In this document: positions 8,297-16,208 of the stretch, piece by piece
Layout: each line of letters starts with the position of its first letter
Position numbering within the stretch: position 1 is the stretch's first letter
DNA from: Acidimicrobiaceae bacterium
GTDB taxonomy: Bacteria > Actinomycetota > Acidimicrobiia > Acidimicrobiales > RAAP-2
Assembly (NCBI GenBank): GCA_003132205.1
Contig: PKWY01000033.1
Location: 1 to 40,500, forward strand
Reading direction: 5' to 3'
DNA: 40,500 nucleotides
Notes under the pieces: model-generated
Databases searched by the model: none
What the model saw: the letters and a program-made list of their open reading frames with translations, nothing else
What the model was told of the DNA's origin: nothing
Made by a program: the position numbers and the translations under genes

Positions 8297-8311
8297 GTCC
8301 TAAATCCGGAC
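8297..8311. promoter_or_regulatory. Short inverted repeat upstream of the M20/GntR operon, possible operator
   Basis: GTCC and GGAC flank a 7-nt AT-rich centre (GTCC-TAAATCC-GGAC) about 16-30 nt before the start of the M20 gene. Position fits a site for the operon's own GntR/FCD regulator, but the arms are only 4 bp and such repeats occur by chance. Confidence 0.25.
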
Positions 8312-8315
8312 CATA

Positions 8316-8839
8316 TCACCAAATAGTACCGAGGGGATCCGTTTCTGACCAGATCGACACGAAGCGAGGTGTTTCACGCCGTGCCGTCCCGGTGGTTCTG
8401 GGCGACTCAATGTCATTCAAGAACGGCAGGACCCGTCGGCGCTGGTCGCGCACGTAGTCAACCCGTTGAACCTGGTAGCCCTCACCGGGGTACACGACGA
8501 GTTCGGCCTCGACGTCGATCGACGTCAAGGCCGTGAAGGGTTCGGCGGGGCCACCATGAACCTCCACCGTGAAGCGGTGCGTGCGGGCGTGCAGATTGAG
8601 ACCCACAGCGCGGTCGACCTCGATCTACCGGTCGACGCCGGCCCCGAAGTGGTCGGTGGGGCGACCGGGGCACAAAACCGCACCACCCGTCGCTCGAGTT
8701 GATGGGTGAGCCGGTAGCGCTCGACGCTGGGCAAGAGTTGTGCGGCGACTCTCCGCCGCGGAGCCACGTGGTCGTCGTTGACTGGCGCGGGGACTGGAAT
8801 ACCCGCGACTTGATCGGCTCGCGGGTATTGAACCTCCAT
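8316..8839 (-). pseudogene. Probable decayed gene of unknown family
   Basis: Two minus-strand frames look like parts of one protein. The first (start 8839, MEVQYPRADQVAG, ending about VVRFCAPVAP) would need a frameshift to join RPTDHFGAGVDR in the next frame. That frame meets an in-frame TAG at 8625-8627 and then continues as IEVDRAVGLNLHARTHRFTV, VEAELVVYPGEGYQVQRVDY to a stop at 8316. The second part reads like strand-rich protein rather than an antisense shadow. I do not recognise the family. The alternative is that the whole 8282-8897 stretch is non-coding. Confidence 0.3.
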
Positions 8840-8897
8840 CAGACGTCAACGAGCTCGACGTGGCTTATCGGCGAACCGAACGCGTGAGTGAGCTCAT

Positions 8898-10478
8898 TCA
8901 GGTCGCTTCAGGGGGGTACTGAGAGTAGCGGTCGCGTAACTGTTTTCGGTTGAGCTTGCCTACCGCCGTCTTGGGAATATCGTCCACAAACAGAACTCGG
9001 CGAGGTTTCTTGTACGAAGCAATTTGAGTGGCCACGTGCGCAATAAGCTGCGACTCGCTGACGTCGAGGCCAGGGCGAAGTACCACCACTGCGGTCACCG
9101 TTTCCACCCAGACCTTGTCGGCCAGTCCAATCACGGCACACTCGCGCACCGCAGGATGAGTCATCAGTGCATTCTCCACCTCGCGCGGATACACGTTGTA
9201 CCCCCCAGAGATGATCATGTCCGACGTGCGGTCCTTCAGATGCAGATATCCGTGGGCGTCGAATACCCCGATATCACGTGTGCGAACCCAGCCGTCAGCG
9301 GTGAAGGTAGTGGAGTTCAACTGTGGTGCGTTGTAATAGCCCGCGACCGCCGAAGGCGCCCTGACGATGATTTCACCGGGTGTCCCGGAGGCAACATCAT
9401 TTCCCGCTTCGTCAACCAACCTCATCTCAATTTCGAGCGCCGGTTGTCCGCAAGCGTCGAGCAAATCGCCGTGGTGATCTTCCGGCCGCAAGACCGCCAG
9501 ACATAAGGGAACTTCCGTCTGGCCGTAGTACTGCCAGAACCGGTGCTGGCCCCACAACGTCATGGCGCGATCAATGACCGGGCGCGGCATGGGAGAAGCA
9601 CCGTAGATGACGTAACGCAACGACGAGACGTCCGTGGAATCGACGTCTGGATGATCCAGTAGCATCTGCAACATCGTTGGCACCAGATTAATTGCGGTGA
9701 TGCGCTCCGATTGCAGCGTCTGCAGGAACAGTTGTGGTTCGAATCCGGGAAGTATCACCGTACGACCTCCGCGTAACCAGAAGGGCAGCACGAACACTCC
9801 GCTGGCGTGAATCAGCGATGCGGCGTGCAGCATCGCATCGTCTCTGGTCACGGGGAGAAGATTGAGCAGCACGTTGCGACAGATGGCCGCGTACGAGGCT
9901 TGCGTATGCTCGGCCGCTTTTAAAGTGCCGGTTGTGCCCGAAGTGAAGAGTGTGAGTACCACGTCATCGTGGCGAACCGCGATATCGGGGGCCTGCGCTG
10001 GTTGCTCGAGCGCCTGCACCAGGAGATCGACGGTTCCTGTCAACTGGGCACCTAAGCCGAGACAGGTCAGCCCTGCCACTTCCCGCGCGAGAGCCGCCGC
10101 ACGTTCGTCGAGACCGGCGCCGAAGACCAGGTACTGGCATCGAGTGCTTTGCACCATGCTGACGTGCTCAGCCAAGGAGAGCCTGGAGTTCAGTGGCACT
10201 CGATTGATGCCGGCCTTCACGCAGCCAAAGTCGAGTGGCACGCTGTACAGACCGTTATTGACCAAGAGTGCGACACGAGTATGCGGGTGGGCGCCGGCCC
10301 GGTGGAGTGCGTGGGCGAGTTGACTGCTGATCTCGTCAACCTCTTGAAAGGTCAGACTCTCGTCGCCACACACAATCGCGGTGCGCGGGCCGTGCTGGAG
10401 GGCTCCACGGCGAATCAGCTCGTGGTAAGTAGCTGCTCCCGCGGGCAAAGGCAAAGGTTGGTTTGACGTCAACATCAT
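8898..10478 (-). CDS. AMP-dependent acyl-CoA synthetase (class I adenylate-forming)
   Basis: An enzyme that activates a carboxylic acid with ATP and CoA. About 526 residues from the chosen ATG. All core motifs are present: P-loop-like FTSGTTGTLKAAEH, YYGQTE (A5), GWVRTRDIGVFDAHGYLHLK (A7/A8), and the C-terminal domain lysine in PKTAVGKLNRKQLRD (A10). The general arrangement is that of medium-chain, benzoate or cyclohexanecarboxylate-type CoA ligases rather than acetyl-CoA synthetase. An upstream in-frame GTG at 10514 would add 12 residues; the ATG pair at 10478/10475 is preferred because GAGGAG precedes it closely. The gene lies about 70 bp after the enoyl-CoA hydratase gene on the same strand, so the two likely form a small unit for activating and beta-oxidising an acyl chain. 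Acid substrate unknown. Confidence 0.9.
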   Translation of the reverse strand: MMLTSNQPLPLPAGAATYHELIRRGALQHGPRTAIVCGDESLTFQEVDEISSQLAHALHRAGAHPHTRVALLVNNGLYSVPLDFGCVKAGINRVPLNSRLSLAEHVSMVQSTRCQYLVFGAGLDERAAALAREVAGLTCLGLGAQLTGTVDLLVQALEQPAQAPDIAVRHDDVVLTLFTSGTTGTLKAAEHTQASYAAICRNVLLNLLPVTRDDAMLHAASLIHASGVFVLPFWLRGGRTVILPGFEPQLFLQTLQSERITAINLVPTMLQMLLDHPDVDSTDVSSLRYVIYGASPMPRPVIDRAMTLWGQHRFWQYYGQTEVPLCLAVLRPEDHHGDLLDACGQPALEIEMRLVDEAGNDVASGTPGEIIVRAPSAVAGYYNAPQLNSTTFTADGWVRTRDIGVFDAHGYLHLKDRTSDMIISGGYNVYPREVENALMTHPAVRECAVIGLADKVWVETVTAVVVLRPGLDVSESQLIAHVATQIASYKKPRRVLFVDDIPKTAVGKLNRKQLRDRYSQYPPEAT

Positions 10479-10544
10479 CTCCTCACTTGACAATTCGTTT
10501 GGCCAGTTGCTCACGCAGTTTCCGCTCGATCCCAGGACCGCTTC

Positions 10545-11321
10545 TCAAGGATTGAAGTTTCCGTGTCGACCGGCTCCATCGGCGAAGCGAGCTGCGCCAC
10601 TTTCTCCTTCGGCGAAGACGATCGGCGCTCCCGACGCGCCCTCACGGCGTAAAGCTTGGTCCAGCGGCACGTCCCACTGACCATACGCCGAAGCCCGGTC
10701 GGTCAACATGCATTGTTGTGGAAAGGCTGCTATCTGACGAGATAGTTGCTGCGCGGCGCTGAGCGCCTGACCCGTCGGAACAACACGATTCACCAGACCC
10801 ATGGTCATGGCCTCGGGCGCCGCGACGGCGCGTCCAGTGAGGATCATGTCGAGAGCCCGGCCCATACCGACTATTCGCGGTAGTCGCACAGTTCCACCAT
10901 CGATCAGCGGTACGCCCCACCGACGACAAAACACGCCAAATACGGCGTCTTCGTCGGCGACCCGCAAATCCGCGAGCAGCGCCAGTTCGAGACCACCGGC
11001 AACCGCATATCCATTCACCGCGGCAATCAGCGGCTTGGCGAGTGCGAGGCGCGTCGGGCCCATCGGGCCCGCTCCACCTCCATCGGGCTCCAATTCATTA
11101 CGCATAGCTGGATCGCCGATGGCATCCAAGTCAGCCCCAGCACAGAAATTGCCACCGGCCCCCGTCAACACCGCTACGGCGAGTGACGGATTCTCCTCAA
11201 ACTCGATAAGGGCCGCGTGCAATTCCGCGGCCATCGGACCATGGACCGCATTGCGCTTCTCCGGGCGGTTCAGCGTAATAGTGCAGACGGAACCTTCGGT
11301 GGTGACTGAAACGTAGTGCAT
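10545..11321 (-). CDS. Enoyl-CoA hydratase/isomerase family protein (crotonase)
   Basis: A 258-residue crotonase-fold protein. It shows the CoA-binding and oxyanion-hole motifs LNRPEKRNAVHG (18-28), LTGAGGNFCAGADLDAI (52-68) and AAVNGYAVAGGLELALLADL (100-119), and then VFCRRWGVPLIDGGTVRLPR (130-149). The classic hydratase glutamates (E144/E164 in rat mitochondrial enzyme) are not evident at the aligned positions, where Arg/Trp-rich sequence occurs instead. The same VPLIDGGTVRLPR style is common in a bacterial crotonase subgroup of uncertain reaction, so hydratase activity is assumed only by family. The ATG at 11321 is chosen for the GAGG 7 nt upstream, 48 bp inside the longest frame. It is paired with the acyl-CoA ligase downstream. 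Confidence 0.87.
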   Translation of the reverse strand: MHYVSVTTEGSVCTITLNRPEKRNAVHGPMAAELHAALIEFEENPSLAVAVLTGAGGNFCAGADLDAIGDPAMRNELEPDGGGAGPMGPTRLALAKPLIAAVNGYAVAGGLELALLADLRVADEDAVFGVFCRRWGVPLIDGGTVRLPRIVGMGRALDMILTGRAVAAPEAMTMGLVNRVVPTGQALSAAQQLSRQIAAFPQQCMLTDRASAYGQWDVPLDQALRREGASGAPIVFAEGESGAARFADGAGRHGNFNP

Positions 11322-11392
11322 GTCGTTGCCTCGTCTGGCCGGGTGGTATTGGTGACAGGTTAAAATCACAAGTCAATTCATCAATTTTTAGC

Positions 11393-11758
11393 CTAGTCAC
11401 CATGGTTGGCGAACTCGAGTGAGTCAACTAATAGGACAGGCGAGCCCTGCACCCGCGGGAGAAGCGTTTCTGATAGGTGACCAGCGACCTGTTGGATCAG
11501 GTCGGTAGCAAGTGGCCCAGGCTGGGCGATCATCCTGACGAGTGCATTAGCTCCGGAGACGAAGACTTCTCGCATCGTGAATGGTTTGGCGAACCATCCC
11601 CACTCAGCGACGGTGAAGTAAGCGGCACTCGACACTGGAACTGATTTCCCACCGAGCGCTTTAATCACGGCCTCGACTTGCCGGTCCAACCCGCCGAGGA
11701 CCTTTGATCGGTCGCGCCCGCCGACGTCGAGGCGCAGGTCAAAGTGACAAGGGAACCT
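11393..11758 (-). pseudogene. C-terminal fragment of a NERD-domain (nuclease-related) protein
   Basis: The frame is open from a stop at 11759-11761 to the stop at 11393. It reads RLDVGGRDRSKVLGGLDRQV, EAVIKALGG, VPVSSAAYFTVAEWGWFAKP, then ALVRMIAQPGPL. This pattern (V-G-R-D-R-x-K-L, V-P-V-x-G-x-x-x-F-x-x-A-x-W, and a pGpL segment followed by helices) is that of the C-terminal half of actinobacterial NERD-domain proteins. The N-terminal catalytic-like part (GE, NIDH, DxK motifs) is absent upstream, and the only possible starts are internal (TTG at 11689). It is therefore most likely a truncated relic. The family assignment is by pattern memory and moderately certain. Confidence 0.5.
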
Positions 11759-12426
11759 TCAGCAGACCCGACCTTTCATCAGCGTCATCCGATTCGCTGA
11801 AGTGGATGACGTCGGGAGCCGCGACGGTCGAATTCCCCAAGGACCTTTCGGCAATAGGCGGATCTGTCGAAGAATTGGATATGAATCGAAACCTTCCCCA
11901 CTCTGACGGGAGAGGACGTGGCTCCATTGGCAGCACAAGTGGAACTCCAGAAAGGCTGTCTGTGCAGGTTTTCGGCAACAGCGAGCCAGTGACCATCGGC
12001 AGCCTCGGCGAGCCTTGGGTCGCCTGCGTCCCGTGGAGTTAGCGCTTCATGACCAAATGAGGTCCCCTCGTCGATTCACAGGGTCGCGTCTCGACGAACT
12101 CGCGCATAGTAATGGCAAGGGACCCAGGCGACCGCGGGACGACCACCATATAAATCAATTGTTGGATTATTATGAACGCCCTCTCCCACTTGAGGATTCT
12201 GTCGATTAGCGGCTTGAGGCAACCAACCATCGGTCGCGAGAGAGCCTCAATCGCTCACGCCGGGAGCGTGCCAGCCGTCCTTATCGACGCCGTCAGTGAT
12301 CGCAGGTGCCCAGTTCGGCGGCCAGCCACGAGTTTGCCTAGGACCTTTGCCTCTGGCGTCGCAGGTCGCCGGCGCGTCAAGTTGAGTCATGGGCGAACGC
12401 ATCAGGACGTGGGCTCGACCTCGCGA
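11759..12426. other. Mostly non-coding stretch between divergent genes
   Basis: This contains no recognised gene. The open frame of the SDR-DUF2867 gene extends upstream to an ATG at 12172, but the extra 85 residues are Arg/Ser-rich with no domain, so they are treated as untranslated. Minus-strand frames at 11739-11996 and 12039-12230 show no domain and no ribosome binding site. Confidence 0.35.
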
Positions 12427-13923
12427 GTGGCAACGGTGAGTGATGCCCCCGACGAGGGCGACGGGGAACTGCGGGTACTCGTCACGGGCGTCACCGGCTA
12501 CATCGGGGGCCGGTTGGTGGAGCGACTGCGCCGCCGAGGGATGCGGGTGCGCTGTGTGACCCGCGACCTCCGTCGGCTGGACAACGGCCGGTGGCCCGGC
12601 GTGGAGTTGATCCAAGGGGACTTGTCCGACGAGGACGCGGCGCGGCGGGCCCTGGAGGGTATCGATGTGGCCTACTACCTCGTGCACTCCATGGCGAGCG
12701 GGCAGACCTTCGTCGAACGTGACCGTCAGATCGCGCAGATCTTCGCGGCGGCGGCGCGGCGGGCGGGCGTCACCCGGATCATCTACCTCGGGGGACTGGG
12801 AGATCGCGCCGACACCCTCAGTGAGCACTTGAACTCGCGCCACGAGGTGGGCCGCATCCTGGCCGCCACCGGCGTGCCGGTGGTCGAGTTCCGCGCCGCG
12901 ATCATTGTCGGCTCCGGATCAGTGAGTTTCGAGATGATCCGGTGCCTGACCGAGCGTCTGCCGATCATGATCGCGCCGCGGTGGGTGGACTGTCGCTGTC
13001 AACCGATCGGGGTGCGCAACGTTCTCGAGTATCTCCTCGACGCGCTTGACCACCCCGGTATCGATGGCATCTACGAGATCGGCGGATCAGACGTCCTCAG
13101 TTACCGACAGATGATGCTCGAATACGCCAGCATTCGCGGGCTGCGACGCTGGATCTACACGCTCCCAGTGCCCCACCCTGAATGGAGCAGCCGGTTCATC
13201 GACCTGGTCACGCCGATCCCGTACGGCATCGCCCAGCCGCTGGTGGCCGGTCTTCACACCGACATGGTGGTACGAGACGACCGGGCGTTGCGCGAATTCA
13301 CGGTGCGGCCAATGAGCTACCGCGCCGCCGTGGAACTTGCGCTCACTCGAATGGCGAGCGACGAGATCGAGACGACGTGGGCCTCCAGCATGGCCAGTTC
13401 CAGCGGGGACCAGAATCCGGGCCGCCAGCTTACGGTGCACGAGGGCATGCTGATCGACAGTTATCGAATCCGTTGTTCGGCACCCCCCGAAGCAGTCTTC
13501 AACGCCGCGTGTGCACTCGGCGGCGACGCCGGGTGGCCTTCCGGCAACACTCTCTGGCAGATTCGTGGGATAATTGACCGGCTAACCGGCGGGGTGGGCA
13601 TGCGACGGGGCCGCCGCCATCCTCGCCAACTCCGCATCGGCGAACCCCTGGACTTCTGGCGGGTCGAGGCGATCGAGCCATCCCACCTTCTTCGTCTGCG
13701 CGCTGAGATGAAACTGCCGGGAACGGCGTGGCTGCAGTTCGAGATCCTTCCAGACGCGGACGGTTCCAAGGTTGAACAGACCGCGTTCTTCGACCCTCAC
13801 GGTCTTTCCGGGTACCTGTACTGGTACGCCTTCCTGCCCTTCCACCGCTTCATCTTTCCCGGACTGATCCGAGCCGTGTGCCGGAGTGCTGAAACGGAGA
13901 TACCCGAACCCCGGGCTACGTAA
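12427..13923 (+). CDS. SDR-type NAD(P)-binding protein fused to a DUF2867 domain
   Basis: A two-domain protein of about 498 residues. Residues about 15-300 form an extended/atypical SDR Rossmann domain with the glycine motif VTGVTGYIGGRLVERL, the second-strand arginines RCVTRDLRRL, and YYLVHSM and GGLGDRADTLSEHL segments; a canonical YxxxK is not evident, as in NmrA-like and related atypical members. Residues about 335-490 match DUF2867 in style (SYRIRCSAPPEAVF, WQIRGIIDRLTGG, the W-R-V-E and DPHGLSGYLYWYAFLPFH segments). Such fusions occur widely in bacteria and are often annotated as NAD-dependent epimerases, but their substrate is not known. The start is uncertain: GTG at 12427 or 12436 fits the domain boundary, yet neither has a good ribosome binding site. 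It is transcribed alone. Confidence 0.8.
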   Translation: MATVSDAPDEGDGELRVLVTGVTGYIGGRLVERLRRRGMRVRCVTRDLRRLDNGRWPGVELIQGDLSDEDAARRALEGIDVAYYLVHSMASGQTFVERDRQIAQIFAAAARRAGVTRIIYLGGLGDRADTLSEHLNSRHEVGRILAATGVPVVEFRAAIIVGSGSVSFEMIRCLTERLPIMIAPRWVDCRCQPIGVRNVLEYLLDALDHPGIDGIYEIGGSDVLSYRQMMLEYASIRGLRRWIYTLPVPHPEWSSRFIDLVTPIPYGIAQPLVAGLHTDMVVRDDRALREFTVRPMSYRAAVELALTRMASDEIETTWASSMASSSGDQNPGRQLTVHEGMLIDSYRIRCSAPPEAVFNAACALGGDAGWPSGNTLWQIRGIIDRLTGGVGMRRGRRHPRQLRIGEPLDFWRVEAIEPSHLLRLRAEMKLPGTAWLQFEILPDADGSKVEQTAFFDPHGLSGYLYWYAFLPFHRFIFPGLIRAVCRSAETEIPEPRAT

Positions 13924-14259
13924 TGTCGGACGCGAAGGCATCGAGCCGCCTCCTGCCGTGAACAGACCCTCGAGGATGCTCGCCGAGCCTGACCTGCTGA
14001 CGCCAAGCATGAGGCGCCTCGAAAGTTGATCACGACGAGACCCGGAAACACGCTCTCACCTAGCCAGTGGTCTAGCCAAGGGATCAAACTTGCGAGCACT
14101 TCCGAGGACGTTGGTGAACATCTCACCTCTCTTGACCAACTAATTTAGACGTCGAGCGACGACCCTGCACACTCTTGAAAGGATCGCAAGGTGTCGGGAT
14201 CGAGGCCCGGGCGGCCCACCGGCACAACAAAGGGTCTGACAGTGTTGTAGTGATTCCGC
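13924..14259. other. Intergenic stretch with the second copy of the 34-bp repeat
   Basis: No gene is supported. The minus-strand frames crossing it show no domain. It contains repeat copy B at 14187-14220. Confidence 0.35.
14187..14220 (+). repeat. 34-bp direct repeat, copy B (partner at 3616-3649)
   Basis: It matches copy A in the same orientation at 30 of 34 positions without gaps. Its minus-strand reading gives GRPGLDPDTL, the same peptide phrase as copy A. Together the copies bracket about 10.6 kb containing the M20/GntR operon, the acyl-CoA genes and the SDR-DUF2867 gene. Confidence 0.6.
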
Positions 14260-14490
14260 CTAGAGAGAAACCCCGCGGTCCATCCCATGCTTGACGTAAT
14301 AATTGAGTTCCCACTCACCTCGACGAGGAATCTGGACCAAGCGAAGTGGCCGCCACTCCTCATTGTCACGAATTTCCACTTCCTTAGTCCTGCGCGCAAC
14401 ACATGTGTCCCACCAGGGTGAGCGACCCATGGCAATAGCCTGGCGACTCGGCACATCTTCACCTAGTGATCTCTTTACCCAATTTGCCAT
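14260..14490 (-). CDS. Hypothetical Trp/Arg-rich short protein
   Basis: A 76-codon frame with an ATG at 14490. The middle part, VEIRDNEEWRPLRLVQIPRR followed by GEWELNYYV, has a strand-like pattern of a small domain with conserved Trp residues. I do not recognise it. A diverged relative of the same segment exists about 23 kb away on the same strand (minus strand, 37563-37650, reading IRHDEDWWPVRFVDALRR), which supports a real protein-coding origin. No convincing ribosome binding site is seen, so it may itself be a fragment. Confidence 0.35.
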   Translation of the reverse strand: MANWVKRSLGEDVPSRQAIAMGRSPWWDTCVARRTKEVEIRDNEEWRPLRLVQIPRRGEWELNYYVKHGMDRGVSL

Positions 14491-14531
14491 CGCCGTGGCG
14501 TAGCTGGGTGGCAGCAGAGGGCAATGATTCT

Positions 14532-16208
14532 TTAGAAGAAGTAGAGCCGCGAAAGACGAATCGAGTCGGCCGGTTCTGACGCAACTGGCTCGCCATTGAG
14601 AACAACTGCCCCGGTATAGGGATCAACCTCCACTTCGCCGAGCATGGTGTTGCGAACCATTGAGTTCGGTCCAATTCCCCGAGTCCCTTTCACCGCAACT
14701 CGGCGTCGTGACGTCGGCATCTGATCGACCGCGCCACCGAGTGACGCGTCAGCCACAAAGGCAACCGACAGTTCGGCAGCGGTGGCTCCCATGCCTCCAA
14801 ACTGAGGTCCAAAGACCAGTGGCTCAGAGGAATCAATCGATGCGTTGGGATCTCCGGTCACCCCCCAAGCGGGAAAGCCCGCTTTTAGAACGAGCGAGGG
14901 TTTGGCACCGAAGTACTTAGGATCCCACAGAACGAGATCACCCAACTTCCCAACTTCTATCGATCCGATCTCGTGGCTCATCCCGTGGGCGATCGCCGGA
15001 TTGATGGTCAACTTCGCCAGATAGCGCAGGATTCGCTCATTGTCGTCGGTTTCGTCGATGTCGAGGGGACCACGGTCAACCTTCATCTTTGACGCCATTG
15101 CGAACGTCCGGCGAAACGTCTCGCCCGCACGTCCCATGCCTTGCGCGTCCGACGACGTGATTGAGATCATCCCGAGGTCGTGCAGGACGTCTTCAGCCCC
15201 CATGGTTGTTCCCCGCACCCGGTCACGGGCGATTCGAGCATCCGAGGCGACATCCTTGTGCAGGCCGTGCGACGCGCAGATCATGTCGAAGTGTTCCGCT
15301 ATCGCGTCGCGTCCATACGGCAGGGTCGGGTTGGTGGAGGATCCGATCACGTTGGCCCGACCCGCCAATCGCATGACGTCGGGTGCATGACCGCCGCCGC
15401 AGCCCTCGATGTGAAAGGCGTGTATGGTGCGACCCTCGAGGACGGCGATGGTATCGGCCACGCTCATCGCTTCGTTCAAACCGTCAGAGTGCAGCGCGAC
15501 TTGGACGTCGTAGTCATCAGCCACCTGAAGCGCGGTATCGATGGAGCGTGGGTGGGCACCGAGGTCCTCGTGCACCTTGAACCCGCAGGCTCCCCCTTGC
15601 TCGAGGGCTTCGAGCAGCGGAGCGGGATTCGACGACGACCCGCGCGCGAGAAATCCAATGTTGACGGGCCAAGCGTCAAACGCGGAGAAGGCGTGCGACA
15701 AGGCCCACGGCGAGTTGACCCCCACTCCCCAGACCGGACCGAACTCCTGGCCAATGATGGTGGTGACCCCTGAGGCCAAGGATGCCTCCATGATCCGCGG
15801 CGACATCAGATGCACGTGGGTGTCGATGGCCCCGGCGGTTACGATGAGGCCGTCGCCGGCGATGATCGTGGTACCCGTTCCCACTACGACCGCCACGTTG
15901 TCCATCGTGTCGGGATTTCCCGCTCGACCGATGCCGGTGATGCGGCCGTTGCGAATCCCAATGCTCACCTTGTGACAGCCCTGGACCGCATCGAGCATGA
16001 TCGCGTTGGTGACGACGAGGTCGCAGGTCTCGGCCACTGACGCCGCTTTCAGATGCATGCCGTCACGCGCGGTCTTCGCGAAGCCGACCACGAACTCGTC
16101 TCCGCGCACCTCGGCGTCAGACTCCACCCGCAGGTGCAGCCGCGTGTCACCCAAGTGGATCAGGTCTCCCGTGGTGGGGCCGTAGATGCTCGCGCGAGTT
16201 GGGCTCAC
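14532..16208 (-). CDS. ureC: Urease alpha subunit, divergent
   Basis: A 558-residue nickel amidohydrolase subunit (the Klebsiella enzyme is 567). The nickel ligands are all placed: H131 and H133 (DTHVHL), carbamylated lysine K211 in FKVHEDLGAHP, H240 (ALHSDGLNE), H266 (IHAFHIEGCGGGHAPD) and D354 (SITSSDAQGMGR). The mobile flap differs: canonical MVC-HHLD becomes MIC311-AS-H314-GLH, a two-residue insertion between the flap Cys and His with loss of the second His. The segment after TTIIG also departs from the usual GGGTGPAAGT. It should hydrolyse urea to ammonia and carbamate in the cytoplasm with the UreAB protein, but the changed flap leaves the substrate open. The GTG start overlaps the ureAB stop (GTGA). 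No ureD, ureE, ureF or ureG maturation gene is in the window, so nickel insertion depends on genes elsewhere. Confidence 0.93.
   Translation of the reverse strand: MSPTRASIYGPTTGDLIHLGDTRLHLRVESDAEVRGDEFVVGFAKTARDGMHLKAASVAETCDLVVTNAIMLDAVQGCHKVSIGIRNGRITGIGRAGNPDTMDNVAVVVGTGTTIIAGDGLIVTAGAIDTHVHLMSPRIMEASLASGVTTIIGQEFGPVWGVGVNSPWALSHAFSAFDAWPVNIGFLARGSSSNPAPLLEALEQGGACGFKVHEDLGAHPRSIDTALQVADDYDVQVALHSDGLNEAMSVADTIAVLEGRTIHAFHIEGCGGGHAPDVMRLAGRANVIGSSTNPTLPYGRDAIAEHFDMICASHGLHKDVASDARIARDRVRGTTMGAEDVLHDLGMISITSSDAQGMGRAGETFRRTFAMASKMKVDRGPLDIDETDDNERILRYLAKLTINPAIAHGMSHEIGSIEVGKLGDLVLWDPKYFGAKPSLVLKAGFPAWGVTGDPNASIDSSEPLVFGPQFGGMGATAAELSVAFVADASLGGAVDQMPTSRRRVAVKGTRGIGPNSMVRNTMLGEVEVDPYTGAVVLNGEPVASEPADSIRLSRLYFF

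Noticed and set aside
12172..12426. N-terminal extension of the SDR-DUF2867 frame from ATG 12172
   Set aside because: The extra 85 residues look like translated non-coding DNA and end exactly where the Rossmann fold should begin.
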